Assembly (NCBI GenBank): GCA_030832095.1 | Contig: JAURJT010000057.1 | Span: 50,938-114,937, forward strand | Direction of reading: 5' to 3' | Length of the DNA: 64,000 nucleotides | Source: Gammaproteobacteria bacterium | Lineage (GTDB): Bacteria; Pseudomonadota; Gammaproteobacteria; Burkholderiales; Burkholderiaceae_B | Shown here: piece after piece, positions 53,304-62,895 of the stretch | Layout: the number at the start of each line of letters is the position of its first letter | Numbering within the stretch: position 1 is the first letter of the stretch | Notes under the pieces: model-generated | What the model saw: only the letters and a program-made list of their open reading frames with translations | What the model was told of the DNA's origin: nothing | The model's database searches: none | Program-made: the position numbers and the translations under genes

Positions 53304-54363
53304 TGTGTCCAACCTCTGTGTGCAACCAGCACGCCACCTGTGAAACTCCACGTGTTTGAAGCTCGGGGCGCTCTAGCTTGCAACGATCCATCACTTTGGA
53401 ACACCTTGGGTTGAACGCACACCCCTGAGGGATCGCGTTCAGGCGCGGCATCGTGCCATCAATCTGTACTAAGCGCTCAACATGTTGGTGAATAGAGGGG
53501 ATTGAACCCATCAGACCAACCGTATACGGGTGCCGTGGCGCATGAATGACGTCACGGACTTTGCCAACTTCGGCAATACGGCCTGCGTACATCACCACCA
53601 CACGGTCAGCCGTCTCGGCAATCACACCCATGTCGTGGGTGATGAGCATGACCGCAGCACCCTGTTCGCGACATAACTTTTTTAGTAACTCGATAATCTG
53701 CGCTTGAATTGAAACGTCGAGCGCAGTGGTGGGTTCGTCGGCCACGATCAGCTTGGGCTCGGCCGCCAAGGCCAGGGCAATCACCACACGTTGGCGCATG
53801 CCACCTGAGAACTGATGCGGATAATGATCGATACGTTCGCGCGCTGCTGGGATCCCAGTCGCCTCAAGCAATTCAATCGCACGGTTGCGCCCTTGCGACC
53901 AAGTGAGTGGCAAGTGCGTCACGATGGTTTCAGTCAGCTGATGCCCCACGGTATACAGCGGATTCAAAGATGTCAGCGGATCTTGAAAGATTGCACCGAT
54001 CTCGCGACCACGGATTTTGCGCATCTGATCATCTGGCAATTGATCGATGCGACGCCCCGCCAGCATAATCTCGCCACCAGAGATACGCCCCGGCGGCTCA
54101 AGCAGGCCAATAATCGCAGCGCCAGTCAGCGATTTGCCCGCGCCCGACTCACCGACCACACCCACAACCTCGCCCGCTGCAATGCTGAACGACACCTCGT
54201 TTAAGGCTTTGAGCGTGCCGTGACGCGTTGTGAATTCAACGCTTAAGTTTTTAACTTCAAGAACATTAGTTGAATTGTTGGCCGCGCCCCGTTCAACAGA
54301 ATTTAACGCTGCTACGCCGCCTGCACCGTTGCTCAGACCTTGAGTATTTGTCATTGTTGTCAT
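53293..54363 (-). CDS. dppD: Oligopeptide/dipeptide ABC transporter ATPase (DppD/OppD type)
   Basis: The 356-residue ATPase has GESGAGKSLTG as Walker A, signature QFSGGMRQRVVIALAL, Walker B LIVADEPTTALDVSIQ, and the CAFNPRC cluster near the C-terminus. The N-terminal extension of about 35 residues is Asn/Ala-rich and not conserved, so the true start may be internal. It couples with DppF to drive the permeases. The gene lies 8 bases after dppC. Confidence 0.9.
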   Translation of the reverse strand: MTTMTNTQGLSNGAGGVAALNSVERGAANNSTNVLEVKNLSVEFTTRHGTLKALNEVSFSIAAGEVVGVVGESGAGKSLTGAAIIGLLEPPGRISGGEIMLAGRRIDQLPDDQMRKIRGREIGAIFQDPLTSLNPLYTVGHQLTETIVTHLPLTWSQGRNRAIELLEATGIPAARERIDHYPHQFSGGMRQRVVIALALAAEPKLIVADEPTTALDVSIQAQIIELLKKLCREQGAAVMLITHDMGVIAETADRVVVMYAGRIAEVGKVRDVIHAPRHPYTVGLMGSIPSIHQHVERLVQIDGTMPRLNAIPQGCAFNPRCSKVMDRCKLERPELQTRGVSQVACWLHTEVGHNES

Positions 54364-54371
54364 CAGGCGGC

Positions 54372-55286
54372 TCAGCTTAAACGTGGGTTCAAGGCATCAC
54401 GCAGCCAATCACCCAACAAGTTGACCGACAACACCAATAACACTAGCGCCGCCCCAGGGAAAATCGTAATCCACCACTCACCTGAAAACAGAAAATCGTT
54501 ACCAACACGAATCAAGGTACCCAGCGAAGGTGACGTCGGGGGTACCCCCACGCCTAAAAAGGATAAAGTCGCCTCGGTGATGATCGCGGTGGCGAGGTGT
54601 ACCGTTGCCAGCACGAGCACGGGCCCAAGTACGTTTGGCAACACGTGTCTGAACATAATGACCGGCGAAGAAATCCCGATCACTCGCGCCGCTTGCACAT
54701 ATTCACGATTTTTTTCAACTAGTGTTGAACCGCGCACGGTACGTGCATATTGAGGCCAGCCGGCCAGTGCAATCGCACCGACCAACACCGGAAACGCAAT
54801 CACCTCATGCATGTCGCCCGGCACCACAACGCGCGCAACGCCGTCGATCAGTAACGCAATCAAAATTGCCGGAAACGATAACTGCACATCAGCAATACGC
54901 ATAATCAAGGCATCAATGCGTCCGCCGGCATAGCCCGAGATCAGACCCAGCACAATCCCTAAAACCATCGCTCCAAACACAGCCGCCAAACCAATCAGCA
55001 AAGACACGCGCGTGCCGTACATCAGCGCAGAGAGCAGATCACGGCCCTGGCTATCTGTACCCAGCAGATACTCTTGCGTGCCGTCAACGTGCCACACAGG
55101 AGGCTTTAAGGCATCAATCAAATTGATGGTGGCAAGATCAAACGGATTGTGTGGTGCCAACACATCTGCGCCGAACGAAGCAATCAGCAAAATCGCTAAC
55201 AACACTGTGGCAACAATTGCCACAGGCGTATGTCGCCACGACCACGCTAGATCACCTTCCCAAAATTTTGCGAGAGCGCTTCTCAT
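54372..55286 (-). CDS. dppC: Peptide ABC transporter permease (DppC/OppC type)
   Basis: The 304-residue permease has an N-terminal helix (PVAIVATVLLAILLIASFGA), a periplasmic loop containing LGTDSQGRDLLSALMYGTRVS and the EAA loop LTSP-type contact region (ARVIGISSPVIMFRHVLPN). These match the BPD_transp_1 family OppC subgroup. Its start shares one base with the dppB stop, so the two are tightly coupled. Confidence 0.92.
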   Translation of the reverse strand: MRSALAKFWEGDLAWSWRHTPVAIVATVLLAILLIASFGADVLAPHNPFDLATINLIDALKPPVWHVDGTQEYLLGTDSQGRDLLSALMYGTRVSLLIGLAAVFGAMVLGIVLGLISGYAGGRIDALIMRIADVQLSFPAILIALLIDGVARVVVPGDMHEVIAFPVLVGAIALAGWPQYARTVRGSTLVEKNREYVQAARVIGISSPVIMFRHVLPNVLGPVLVLATVHLATAIITEATLSFLGVGVPPTSPSLGTLIRVGNDFLFSGEWWITIFPGAALVLLVLSVNLLGDWLRDALNPRLS

Positions 55287-56275
55287 CAGTGCCCACCCGA
55301 GTGTTTGCCTAAGCCGGCTCTTAAGCGGGGGTCGACCGCAAAATACAATAAATCCACCGTCAAATTAATCAATACAAAAATGAGAGAAATTAAACACAGA
55401 TACGCTGCCATCACTGGGATATCAGCAAACTGCACAGCTTGAATAAACAGTAACCCCATGCCAGGCCATTGAAAAACGGTTTCAGTCACAATTGCGAAGG
55501 CGATGATCCCGCCTAACTGCAGCCCCATGATCGTGATCACTGGTACAAGCGTGTTTTTCAGGGCATGCCCAAAATGGATGGCTCGTCTGGTTAAGCCACG
55601 TGCGCGGGCGAATTTGATGTAATCAGTGCGCAAGACCTCGAGCATTTCAGAGCGAACCAAACGCAAGACGAGGGCAACTTGAAAGAGTGACAGCGTCACA
55701 GCCGGTAAGACGAGATGCGTCCAACCGCTTTTTGTCAGTAAGCCAGTCGACCACCAACCAAGCTTAATCGTGTCACCGCGACCGTAGCTAGGCAACCAAC
55801 CCAGCGACACTGAAAAAACCAAGATCAACAAGATCCCGATCAAAAATGTTGGCAAGGATACGCCCAACAACGAAAAGGCCAAGAGCGCTTGCGACAACTT
55901 GCCGTGGCGCTTTAACGCGGTGTACACACCCAAGGGCAAGCCCACAAGCAATGCAATCAAGGCTGCGGCGATCGAGAGCTCTAACGTGGCAGGCAAGCGT
56001 TCGCGCAGCAACGTTGAGACCTTCTGACCTTGCCGCAACGACAATCCAAAATCGCCTTGAATCGCGTTCGTCAGAAAATGGTAGAACTGGACAATCACTG
56101 GGTCGCTCAGACCTAAGTCTTTACGAAGCTGATCACGCTCTGCAGGCGTACCCTCTTGCCCCAACATAATCATGACCGGGTCGCCCACGTACTGAAAGAG
56201 CACAAAGGCAAGAAGCGCAACCGCAAGCAGAACGCCCGCGGCTTGTAGCAACCGGCGCAAAATAAAAGCAAACAT
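55286..56275 (-). CDS. dppB: Peptide ABC transporter permease (DppB/OppB type)
   Basis: The 329-residue permease has about six helices, beginning FILRRLLQAAGVLLAVALLA, and the OppB-type contact loop KFARARGLTRRAIHFGHALKN. It partners with DppC as the translocation channel. It follows dppA by 60 bases. No unusual features. Confidence 0.92.
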   Translation of the reverse strand: MFAFILRRLLQAAGVLLAVALLAFVLFQYVGDPVMIMLGQEGTPAERDQLRKDLGLSDPVIVQFYHFLTNAIQGDFGLSLRQGQKVSTLLRERLPATLELSIAAALIALLVGLPLGVYTALKRHGKLSQALLAFSLLGVSLPTFLIGILLILVFSVSLGWLPSYGRGDTIKLGWWSTGLLTKSGWTHLVLPAVTLSLFQVALVLRLVRSEMLEVLRTDYIKFARARGLTRRAIHFGHALKNTLVPVITIMGLQLGGIIAFAIVTETVFQWPGMGLLFIQAVQFADIPVMAAYLCLISLIFVLINLTVDLLYFAVDPRLRAGLGKHSGGH

Positions 56276-56335
56276 GGGCTCTCGACTTAGACCAGTCTTG
56301 ACTGAGCTTTTGCCCAGTCAAAACTGTTAGGGGGC

Positions 56336-57907
56336 TTAATTGATGGTGATTCTTTCTACAACCGGACGATTATTCGGCTGATGCTTGATGTCGATGTTCT
56401 TCTTCATGGCCCAAGGGATCACTTGGTCATGCAAAGGGATGGTGCCGAACTCTTGTGCATGAATCGTGAAGGCTTCTTGAATCATCGCAGTGCGTTTGGC
56501 GTCGTCGATCTCTGTTTTGATCGCATCAATCAGCGCGTTAACTTTTGGATTTGAATAGCCGCCGTAGTTAAAGGCACCGGCAGCCCCAGTAGCCTTGCTA
56601 CGAATCAGTGATTCGAGTGTGTAGTACGCATCAAACGTGGGGACACCCCAGCCAAATAAATAAATGCTGGTGTCTCCGTTAGCAACCTTTGGAAAGAAGG
56701 TTGCCCGAGGCATGGCGTTGAGTTTGGTTTTAACACCAATCTTGGCCCACATGGCTACGACAGCCTGGCAAATGGCCTCGTCGTTGATGTAACGGTTATT
56801 TGGGCAATCAATCGTAAACTCAAGATTGTTGTCGTACCCAGCCTCTTTTAATAAGGCACGAGCCTTGACTAAATCATAGGGCACTCGCTTGCCTAGCGCC
56901 TCTGAGTAGCCATGAACTTGGGGCGAAATCATCGCGCCAGTGGGTAACGACATCCCACGCATCACCGCTTTTTTGATCGTCTCAATATCAATCGCACGAT
57001 AAAGCGCCTCGCGCACCCGAACGTCAGTCAGCGGGTTTTTGCCCTTGATGTTGCTGTACTTCAACTCAGGGCTTTGCAGATCCATGGCAATGTAGATAGT
57101 ACGGTTTTCGTTACCATCCAACACTTTGACTTGAGAACGCAAGCGCTCGATATCCTGCGCTGCGGGATCCAACACAAAATCGACTTCACCGGATAACAGC
57201 GCTGCCGTGCGCGTAGCGTTTTGCTTAATCGGTGTGTAAACAATCTCAGTCACGTTACCCTGCTTGGTCGGCTTACCCCACCAGTTCGGATTCTCAACAT
57301 AGACCGTTTTAATGTCGACCTCGCGAGATTTCAACATGTAAGGGCCTGTGCCCATCGCGTTACGCGCGGCGAAACTCTCTTCTTTTTTATTGAAATCCTG
57401 AGGCAAGGCTGCGTTGTTTTTTTCTGACCAGGCTTTACTCATGATGCCTAGTGAAGGCAACTGGCGCAACAACACAGGGTTTGGGCCTGCGGTTGAGATC
57501 TCAACCGTCAATGGATCAATCGCTTTGACGTCGCTGATCCCAGCCACGTACGACTTGAATTGCGACGAGGGTGCCATGGCACGCTTAATTGAAAAGACAA
57601 CATCGTCTGCAGTGAAATCAGACCCATCATGAAACTTTACGCCAGCGCGCAACTTAAAGCGCCAAAGCGACGGATTGACTTGTTCCCACGACGTTGCTAA
57701 ACCGGGAATGACCTCAAACTTGTCGTTGTAATTCAACAAGGGGTCATACACCCACAAGTTCGCCGCGATGTTCAAGCCTTCGTTTTGCGAATGCGGATCG
57801 AGCGTCAGGATATCGCCCTGACTGGTCCATTTGAAGGTTTTAGCGGTGCCTAGACTTGGCAAAAGCAACGCGGCGGCAATCGCAGCGACAAGCAGTGAAC
57901 GGCGCAT
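56336..57907 (-). CDS. dppA: Peptide ABC transporter substrate-binding protein (DppA/OppA family)
   Basis: The 523-residue periplasmic receptor has a signal peptide (LLVAAIAAALLLPSLGTAKT) and the family 5 solute-binding signature (residues about 75-130: LRAGVKFHDGSDFTADDVVFSIKRA). Binding specificity is not clear: family members bind dipeptides, glutathione, haem or nickel. The ribosome-binding site AAGGAAAACACC is good. As the first gene of dppABCDF it probably has the operon promoter. The 184-base gap above it holds a weak hairpin near 58045-58080 but no gene. Confidence 0.88.
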   Translation of the reverse strand: MRRSLLVAAIAAALLLPSLGTAKTFKWTSQGDILTLDPHSQNEGLNIAANLWVYDPLLNYNDKFEVIPGLATSWEQVNPSLWRFKLRAGVKFHDGSDFTADDVVFSIKRAMAPSSQFKSYVAGISDVKAIDPLTVEISTAGPNPVLLRQLPSLGIMSKAWSEKNNAALPQDFNKKEESFAARNAMGTGPYMLKSREVDIKTVYVENPNWWGKPTKQGNVTEIVYTPIKQNATRTAALLSGEVDFVLDPAAQDIERLRSQVKVLDGNENRTIYIAMDLQSPELKYSNIKGKNPLTDVRVREALYRAIDIETIKKAVMRGMSLPTGAMISPQVHGYSEALGKRVPYDLVKARALLKEAGYDNNLEFTIDCPNNRYINDEAICQAVVAMWAKIGVKTKLNAMPRATFFPKVANGDTSIYLFGWGVPTFDAYYTLESLIRSKATGAAGAFNYGGYSNPKVNALIDAIKTEIDDAKRTAMIQEAFTIHAQEFGTIPLHDQVIPWAMKKNIDIKHQPNNRPVVERITIN

Positions 57908-58091
57908 GGTGTTTTCCTTGAATTAAGTATTGATTGTCTAGGATATTGCCGCACTGTGGCGAGTGCGTCAATCAGAACGACAGCATTTACACGTTGAAAT
58001 ACAATCGCTAAGCATTTATTAGCCCATTGCTTTTATGGCAAACCACGAGCAACACCCCCTCACGAGCCAAGAGGGTGCTCGACGCCAGGAC

Positions 58092-60182
58092 TTAGCTACG
58101 AACACCACGCTCAAGCAAGGCATCGACCACGACAACCCCCTCACCGACCGCGCCCACCATCACCGGATTTAAATCCAGCGACGCGATAGTTGACCCAGCC
58201 GCCATCATCAAACGGCCGACCGATACGGCGACCTCTGCAAAGGCTTTGACATCCATCGGTGCATCGCCGCGTACGCCATCTAACAAAGGTGCCATGCGCA
58301 AGCCGCGCAGCGCGGTCTCAACTTGCTCAAGATTAAAAGGCGGTAACAGCACGGCATAATCCTTAAGCGCCTCAACATACTTGCCGCCTGCACCGATCAT
58401 CACGACGGGTCCAAACACTGGATCAAAGCGAGCACCCACCATGCACTCGTGGCGTCCTCGGCTCATCGCAGCCACGATGATACCTTCGTGGCTCACCTTC
58501 ATTTCTGTAAGTTTTTTGCGTTGCGATTCAAAAATTGTGGCGGCCACATCCGCGCTTTGCACACCTAGCGCCACCAAACCAAACTCAGACTTATGCGGCA
58601 CTTCGGCCGAACACGCCTTAAGCACAACAGGCCCTCCGACCGCAACAAAGGCTTCGCGCACTTCAGCCGCGGTCTGGCACAGCTGATGCTTAACGATGGG
58701 TATGCCATGCTTGGCCAACAACTTCAGGGTCTGCGCCTCGCTGCAATACGCACCAGCGCCCTCTGGCACGTGAACCGCCTGAAGATCGTGCCACGGCTCG
58801 AACGACTCGTTCATCAACGCCGTGTGTGCGGCTAACTGCCCCAGCACACCGACTGCCTGCGCTTCGTTCGCAAAGGTCGGCACGCCTGCTGCGATAAAGG
58901 GCTTGGCCACCGTATCTTGCCAGGCGGCCACTGCAACCGGCTTACCCGTCAGTGCTTCGAATTTTGCCGTATCGCGGGCAAACGCTTCGACGTCATAGCC
59001 AGCACCTGCGACAGGGATATTAATAAAAAACATATCTGCCGACGGATCTTGCGCCACGGCCGGCAACACTTCACTAAATAAATTGCTGTTTGATAATAAT
59101 GCGGCTGTGATATCGATCGGATTTGTTGTGGTGGCGAAACCAGGTAAGGAGGTTGCAACCGCTTTCTGCGTCGACGCCGACAAGATCGAAAGCGCTAAGC
59201 CGTTTTCTTCAGCGGCATCGGCACCCATGACACAGCTGGCACCCGAATTACTGATCACGACCAAGCGATTACCCGTTGGACGCCAACCTTTTAAGTAAGC
59301 CTGTGCGCACAGGGCCTGCGCATGCGGATCACGCACGCGCCAAATGCCATGCTTTTTAAAGAACGCATCAACGACACGCTCTTCGTTCGCCATCGAACCG
59401 GTGTGCGTCGAAGCCGCCTGTTGCCCGCCTGCGGTACGCCCCGCCTTGACTGCGATGATAGGCAAATCACGCGTGCGTGCATACGCAGCGGTACGCGCCA
59501 AGATTTCAGGGTTGGCAATATTTTCAAGGTACAGCAACATCAGTTTGATTTCAGGGTCATGTGCAATCGCCCAGGCCATTTCAGCCACAGTGACGTCAGC
59601 CTCATTACCGGTAGCGTGTACGTGACGCACACCGATGCCACGCTCGCGCAGCAAGCCGTACACCATCGCACTCATGCCGCCACTTTGACTCAACACCGCA
59701 ACAGGCCCGTCTTGCGGCGGCCGCTCAATGAACATGGTCGAGAACCCTGCAATCGCACCCGTGCCGAAATTTGCCAGGCCGTGAGTATTGGGGCCATAGA
59801 TACGCATACCCGTCGCACGCCCTGCATCTGTCATGCGCTGCTGCGTGGCACGGCCTTCTGGGCCAGTCTCGCCAAAGCCTGAGGCCATCACCACCACTGA
59901 CTTCACACCACGCGCGGCACAATCTTCAACCGCTTCAACAGCCTTATCGCCAGCCACCACAATCAACACAAGTTCAGGCACTTCGGGCAACTGAGCGAGT
60001 GACGCATAGCTTTTTAAACCTTGCACTTCTTCACGGCTTGGATTGATTGGATAAATCGTGCCCTTGAAGCCACCCTTTTGCATGTAATAAATTGGGCGCC
60101 CACCGATTTTATGAATATTTTCTGAGGCACCAATAATGGCAACGGTACGAGGATTTAATGCGGTTTCTAGTAAGTCAGACAT
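58092..60182 (-). CDS. ADP-forming acyl-CoA synthetase (acetate-CoA ligase type)
   Basis: The 696-residue protein fuses the CoA-binding domain (N-terminal, AIIGASENIHKIGGRP), the succinyl-CoA-ligase-like domains and a C-terminal ATP-grasp. The active-site phospho-histidine is H260 in STHTGSMANEE. Such enzymes make acyl-CoA from acid, ATP and CoA, giving ADP, or run in reverse. The ATG at 60182 gives the usual N-terminus; 16 extra residues would extend into a leader. It ends the run PRISE reductase, Bug, thiolase homologue, DUF35, and probably activates the acid they degrade. Confidence 0.88.
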   Translation of the reverse strand: MSDLLETALNPRTVAIIGASENIHKIGGRPIYYMQKGGFKGTIYPINPSREEVQGLKSYASLAQLPEVPELVLIVVAGDKAVEAVEDCAARGVKSVVVMASGFGETGPEGRATQQRMTDAGRATGMRIYGPNTHGLANFGTGAIAGFSTMFIERPPQDGPVAVLSQSGGMSAMVYGLLRERGIGVRHVHATGNEADVTVAEMAWAIAHDPEIKLMLLYLENIANPEILARTAAYARTRDLPIIAVKAGRTAGGQQAASTHTGSMANEERVVDAFFKKHGIWRVRDPHAQALCAQAYLKGWRPTGNRLVVISNSGASCVMGADAAEENGLALSILSASTQKAVATSLPGFATTTNPIDITAALLSNSNLFSEVLPAVAQDPSADMFFINIPVAGAGYDVEAFARDTAKFEALTGKPVAVAAWQDTVAKPFIAAGVPTFANEAQAVGVLGQLAAHTALMNESFEPWHDLQAVHVPEGAGAYCSEAQTLKLLAKHGIPIVKHQLCQTAAEVREAFVAVGGPVVLKACSAEVPHKSEFGLVALGVQSADVAATIFESQRKKLTEMKVSHEGIIVAAMSRGRHECMVGARFDPVFGPVVMIGAGGKYVEALKDYAVLLPPFNLEQVETALRGLRMAPLLDGVRGDAPMDVKAFAEVAVSVGRLMMAAGSTIASLDLNPVMVGAVGEGVVVVDALLERGVRS

Positions 60183-60307
60183 AAAAATTCCGGTTGAAAG
60201 CGTAGACCGTAAAGAGACCATCTTGCTCACGCGCTCGTCTTTCTCTTAGACGGAACTTAAGCACAAGACAGCCTTAAACTTGAAGTCGTAGACGATCTAA
60301 TCAAGCG

Positions 60308-60694
60308 TTAGCCAAGCGGTTCAAAACGCACAAGCGTCTGATCGAGGTGTTTAAAAAATGTTGCGGTGACGGCATCACCGATTTGTACGCCTGGCGTGGC
60401 GTGCCCCATCAATCGCGCACCTTCCTCGAGTGTCACCACCACGAGGGTGTAGGGTGCCAACGAACGGAAAGCATCTGAAGGTGCTCGACCGACCACAGTG
60501 ACTGCATGAACATGCCCACGTCCGGATGAAGTGTGCCACACAAGCGCCTCAGCGCCGCAAAACTGACAGGCATCATGCGCCAAGGTTTGAACACGAGCGC
60601 AGGCGGTGCACTGTTGATAGCGCAACACGTGTTCTGTCAACCCTTCAAGATAAGGTTGAGCCAAAGACGTCAACACTGATTGATTGGTTGTCAT
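60308..60694 (-). CDS. DUF35 OB-fold zinc-ribbon protein, partner of the Cys-less thiolase
   Basis: The 128-residue protein has zinc ligands C29, C32, C43 and C46 followed by an OB-fold (HVHAVTVVGRAP, TLVVVTLEEGARLMGHA). Its gene begins 3 bases after the thiolase homologue stop. In actinobacteria the equivalent ChsH2 DUF35 domain forms an aldolase complex with Ltp2; the same is inferred here because the partner thiolase lacks its catalytic cysteines. ACS follows after about 125 bases. Confidence 0.85.
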   Translation of the reverse strand: MTTNQSVLTSLAQPYLEGLTEHVLRYQQCTACARVQTLAHDACQFCGAEALVWHTSSGRGHVHAVTVVGRAPSDAFRSLAPYTLVVVTLEEGARLMGHATPGVQIGDAVTATFFKHLDQTLVRFEPLG

Positions 60695-60697
60695 GGC

Positions 60698-61840
60698 TTA
60701 ACCCTCTCGCGACAGAATTAAACTGACGTGCGATGACATCACGCCGCCATCCGCATGGATATACGCGTGCGTGGGTGTTTTGACTTGGCGCACCCCTGCT
60801 TGCCCAGTAAATTGGCGATAGACTTCGACGGTGTGAGCCATGCCACCCGCTACACCACAGTGACCAAACGATAGCAAGCCACCATGTGTGTTTAACGGCA
60901 GCACGCCGCCTTGCGAAAAATCACCCTGTCTCACACGCTGTGCCGCCTGACCTCTCGCGGCAAAACCGATTTCTTCGAGCAGCATCAACAACGTGATGGT
61001 GAATGAGTCGTAGACGCCCAGGTAGTCAATATCGTTGGTCGTTAAACCAGCCTCTTGAAAGGCAAGCTTTGCCGCAGACCCTGCACCTGTGTTCATGACA
61101 TCTTGCAGAGCGGTCAGATGCTGATGAAAATGTGCCTGCCCTGCCCCAACCATTTTGACGCGAACGCCAACACTAGGCTCTGAAGAAACAATTAACGCCA
61201 TCGCGCCATCAGAAATCGGGCAGCAGTCCAGTAACCGCAGGGGCTCGGCAATCGGCTTTGACGCTAACACGTCGGCCACCGTGATCTCTTGTGTGAGATG
61301 TGAGTCAGGATGGCGGCGCGCGTTGTTACGCATCAGCACGGCAAATTCAGCAAGGTCTTCGTTGGTGATACCCGCCTCATGCATATAGCGCGAAGCCATC
61401 AAGCCGTAATACGCAGGCACCGATGCGCCGTTAGGCACTTCAAAATCCGCATGGCCAACCTGTGCAAGGGTCTGAATCGAACTGTCTCGGGTTTGACCGC
61501 TTAACCGATTTTCACCTGCCACCACCAACACATTTCGGCAACGTCCGCTTTGCACCAGTTCGCGCGCGAGCATCAGCATCGCCGCACCCGTAGCACCACC
61601 AGCTGCCATCCCGTGCGCATATTGAGGGCGCAACGAAAAACGCTCACAAAATAAGTTGGCCAACATGAGGTGCGGTAACGTGGTCGCATACCCACACAGC
61701 ACGCCATCAATCTCTGCACGCACCAAGCCTGCAGACGTCAACGCACCGTTTGCTGCCTGAGCCATCAGATCGAGGGTATTGCGACCCTCGAGCCGGCCAA
61801 AGGGGGTGTTACCGACACCTTTTATATATGCTTGCTTCAA
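60698..61840 (-). CDS. Thiolase-fold protein without catalytic cysteines (Ltp2-like retro-aldolase?)
   Basis: The 380-residue protein has the thiolase fold but the nucleophile position is A79 (HGMAAGGATGAA), the usual ELHDCF histidine is Y277 (GVYDSF), and the late catalytic Cys is Ser or absent (GGVMSSHVS, near 365-373). H327 (NTHGGLLSFGH) is kept. Loss of the nucleophilic Cys with an adjacent DUF35 protein matches the Ltp2/ChsH2 steroid side-chain aldolase, where tyrosines replace thiolase chemistry. Retro-aldol cleavage of a beta-hydroxyacyl-CoA is therefore the best guess; thiolysis is unlikely. Confidence 0.8.
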   Translation of the reverse strand: MKQAYIKGVGNTPFGRLEGRNTLDLMAQAANGALTSAGLVRAEIDGVLCGYATTLPHLMLANLFCERFSLRPQYAHGMAAGGATGAAMLMLARELVQSGRCRNVLVVAGENRLSGQTRDSSIQTLAQVGHADFEVPNGASVPAYYGLMASRYMHEAGITNEDLAEFAVLMRNNARRHPDSHLTQEITVADVLASKPIAEPLRLLDCCPISDGAMALIVSSEPSVGVRVKMVGAGQAHFHQHLTALQDVMNTGAGSAAKLAFQEAGLTTNDIDYLGVYDSFTITLLMLLEEIGFAARGQAAQRVRQGDFSQGGVLPLNTHGGLLSFGHCGVAGGMAHTVEVYRQFTGQAGVRQVKTPTHAYIHADGGVMSSHVSLILSREG

Positions 61841-61877
61841 AATTTTTTACCCTTTGAGTACGATGCTTGGCTGACCC

Positions 61878-62870
61878 TTAAAGCTTAATATTGTTCGCCT
61901 GCGCAACCTTGCTCCACTTATCGCGCTCGATTTCGATGAAGCGCTTAAATTCGGCTGGCGTATCGCCCACAGGTAAGGCACCTAGTTCTAAAAATTGCGC
62001 CTTGATCGAATCGGTACGAACGATCGCCATCAAATGCTTACTCAGCAAATCAATTAACGGCTGTGGTGTGCCGGCAGGCGCCAACAAACCAAACCACGCC
62101 GAAACGTCGAACCCTGTTACACCGGCTTCACTCATTGTCGGGATCTCAGGTGCGCCGGGCCAACGGGTGGTTGTCGTGACCGCTAAAGCTCGAACCTTTC
62201 CAGCACGAATATTTGCCATTGACGACGGCAGATTATCAAACCCCATCGCGACCTGCCCACCAATCAAATCGATCAACATCGGCGAGCCGCCTTTGTAGGG
62301 CACGTGGACAATATCGATACCCGCCATGGTTTTAAGCAGCTCACCTGTCATGTGGGGCGAACCACCATGGCTGGTCGAGCCAAAGTTGATCGTGCCGGGC
62401 TTGGCCTTTGCTAAGGCGATTAGCTCTTGCACATTTTTGACCGGCAAATTCACATTCACAAGCAACACGTTAGGCGTGCTAGCGACCAGAGTGATCGGCA
62501 TAAAGTCTTTCACCGCGTCATAAGGCGGTGGAGTTTGTAGTGCGGGGATAATGCCGTGCGAAGCGATGCTGGCAAACACCAGCGTATGGCCGTCAGGCGT
62601 TGATTTAGCCACTTGCTGCGAGCCAATCACGCCGCCTGCGCCCGGCTTGTTATCGACAACAACCGTGCGCCCAAGCGACTCACCTAAGCGCCCACTGACC
62701 GCGCGTGCGAGCAAGTCTGTTGTGCCGCCAGCGGGGTAAGGTACGACCACGCGTATCGGTCTGTCCGCAAACGTCGTTTGTGCTGATGCGCTTGGTAAGG
62801 CGAGGTATGTCGCCGCCGCACAGATCACTGAGCATCCAAACAACTTGACGGCGTTTTTGATTCTTTTCAT
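61878..62870 (-). CDS. Bug-family tripartite tricarboxylate transporter receptor
   Basis: The 330-residue periplasmic receptor has a signal peptide (core LFGCSVICAAATYLALP, ending ASAQ) and the Bug motif RPIRVVVPYPAGGTTDLLAR. VPYKGGSPMLIDLIGGQV near 192-209 is the second family motif. It sits inside the reductase-thiolase homologue run, so it may capture the substrate of that pathway. It lacks TctAB neighbours. It resembles the Bug receptor at 19312 but is a different paralogue. Confidence 0.9.
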   Translation of the reverse strand: MKRIKNAVKLFGCSVICAAATYLALPSASAQTTFADRPIRVVVPYPAGGTTDLLARAVSGRLGESLGRTVVVDNKPGAGGVIGSQQVAKSTPDGHTLVFASIASHGIIPALQTPPPYDAVKDFMPITLVASTPNVLLVNVNLPVKNVQELIALAKAKPGTINFGSTSHGGSPHMTGELLKTMAGIDIVHVPYKGGSPMLIDLIGGQVAMGFDNLPSSMANIRAGKVRALAVTTTTRWPGAPEIPTMSEAGVTGFDVSAWFGLLAPAGTPQPLIDLLSKHLMAIVRTDSIKAQFLELGALPVGDTPAEFKRFIEIERDKWSKVAQANNIKL

Positions 62871-62895
62871 CTTCGCTCCAGTAAAAACGTTTTTA

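Noticed and set aside
58040..58085. Hairpin downstream of the ADP-forming synthetase gene
   Set aside because: The stem is imperfect and no T-run follows, so I did not list it as a terminator.
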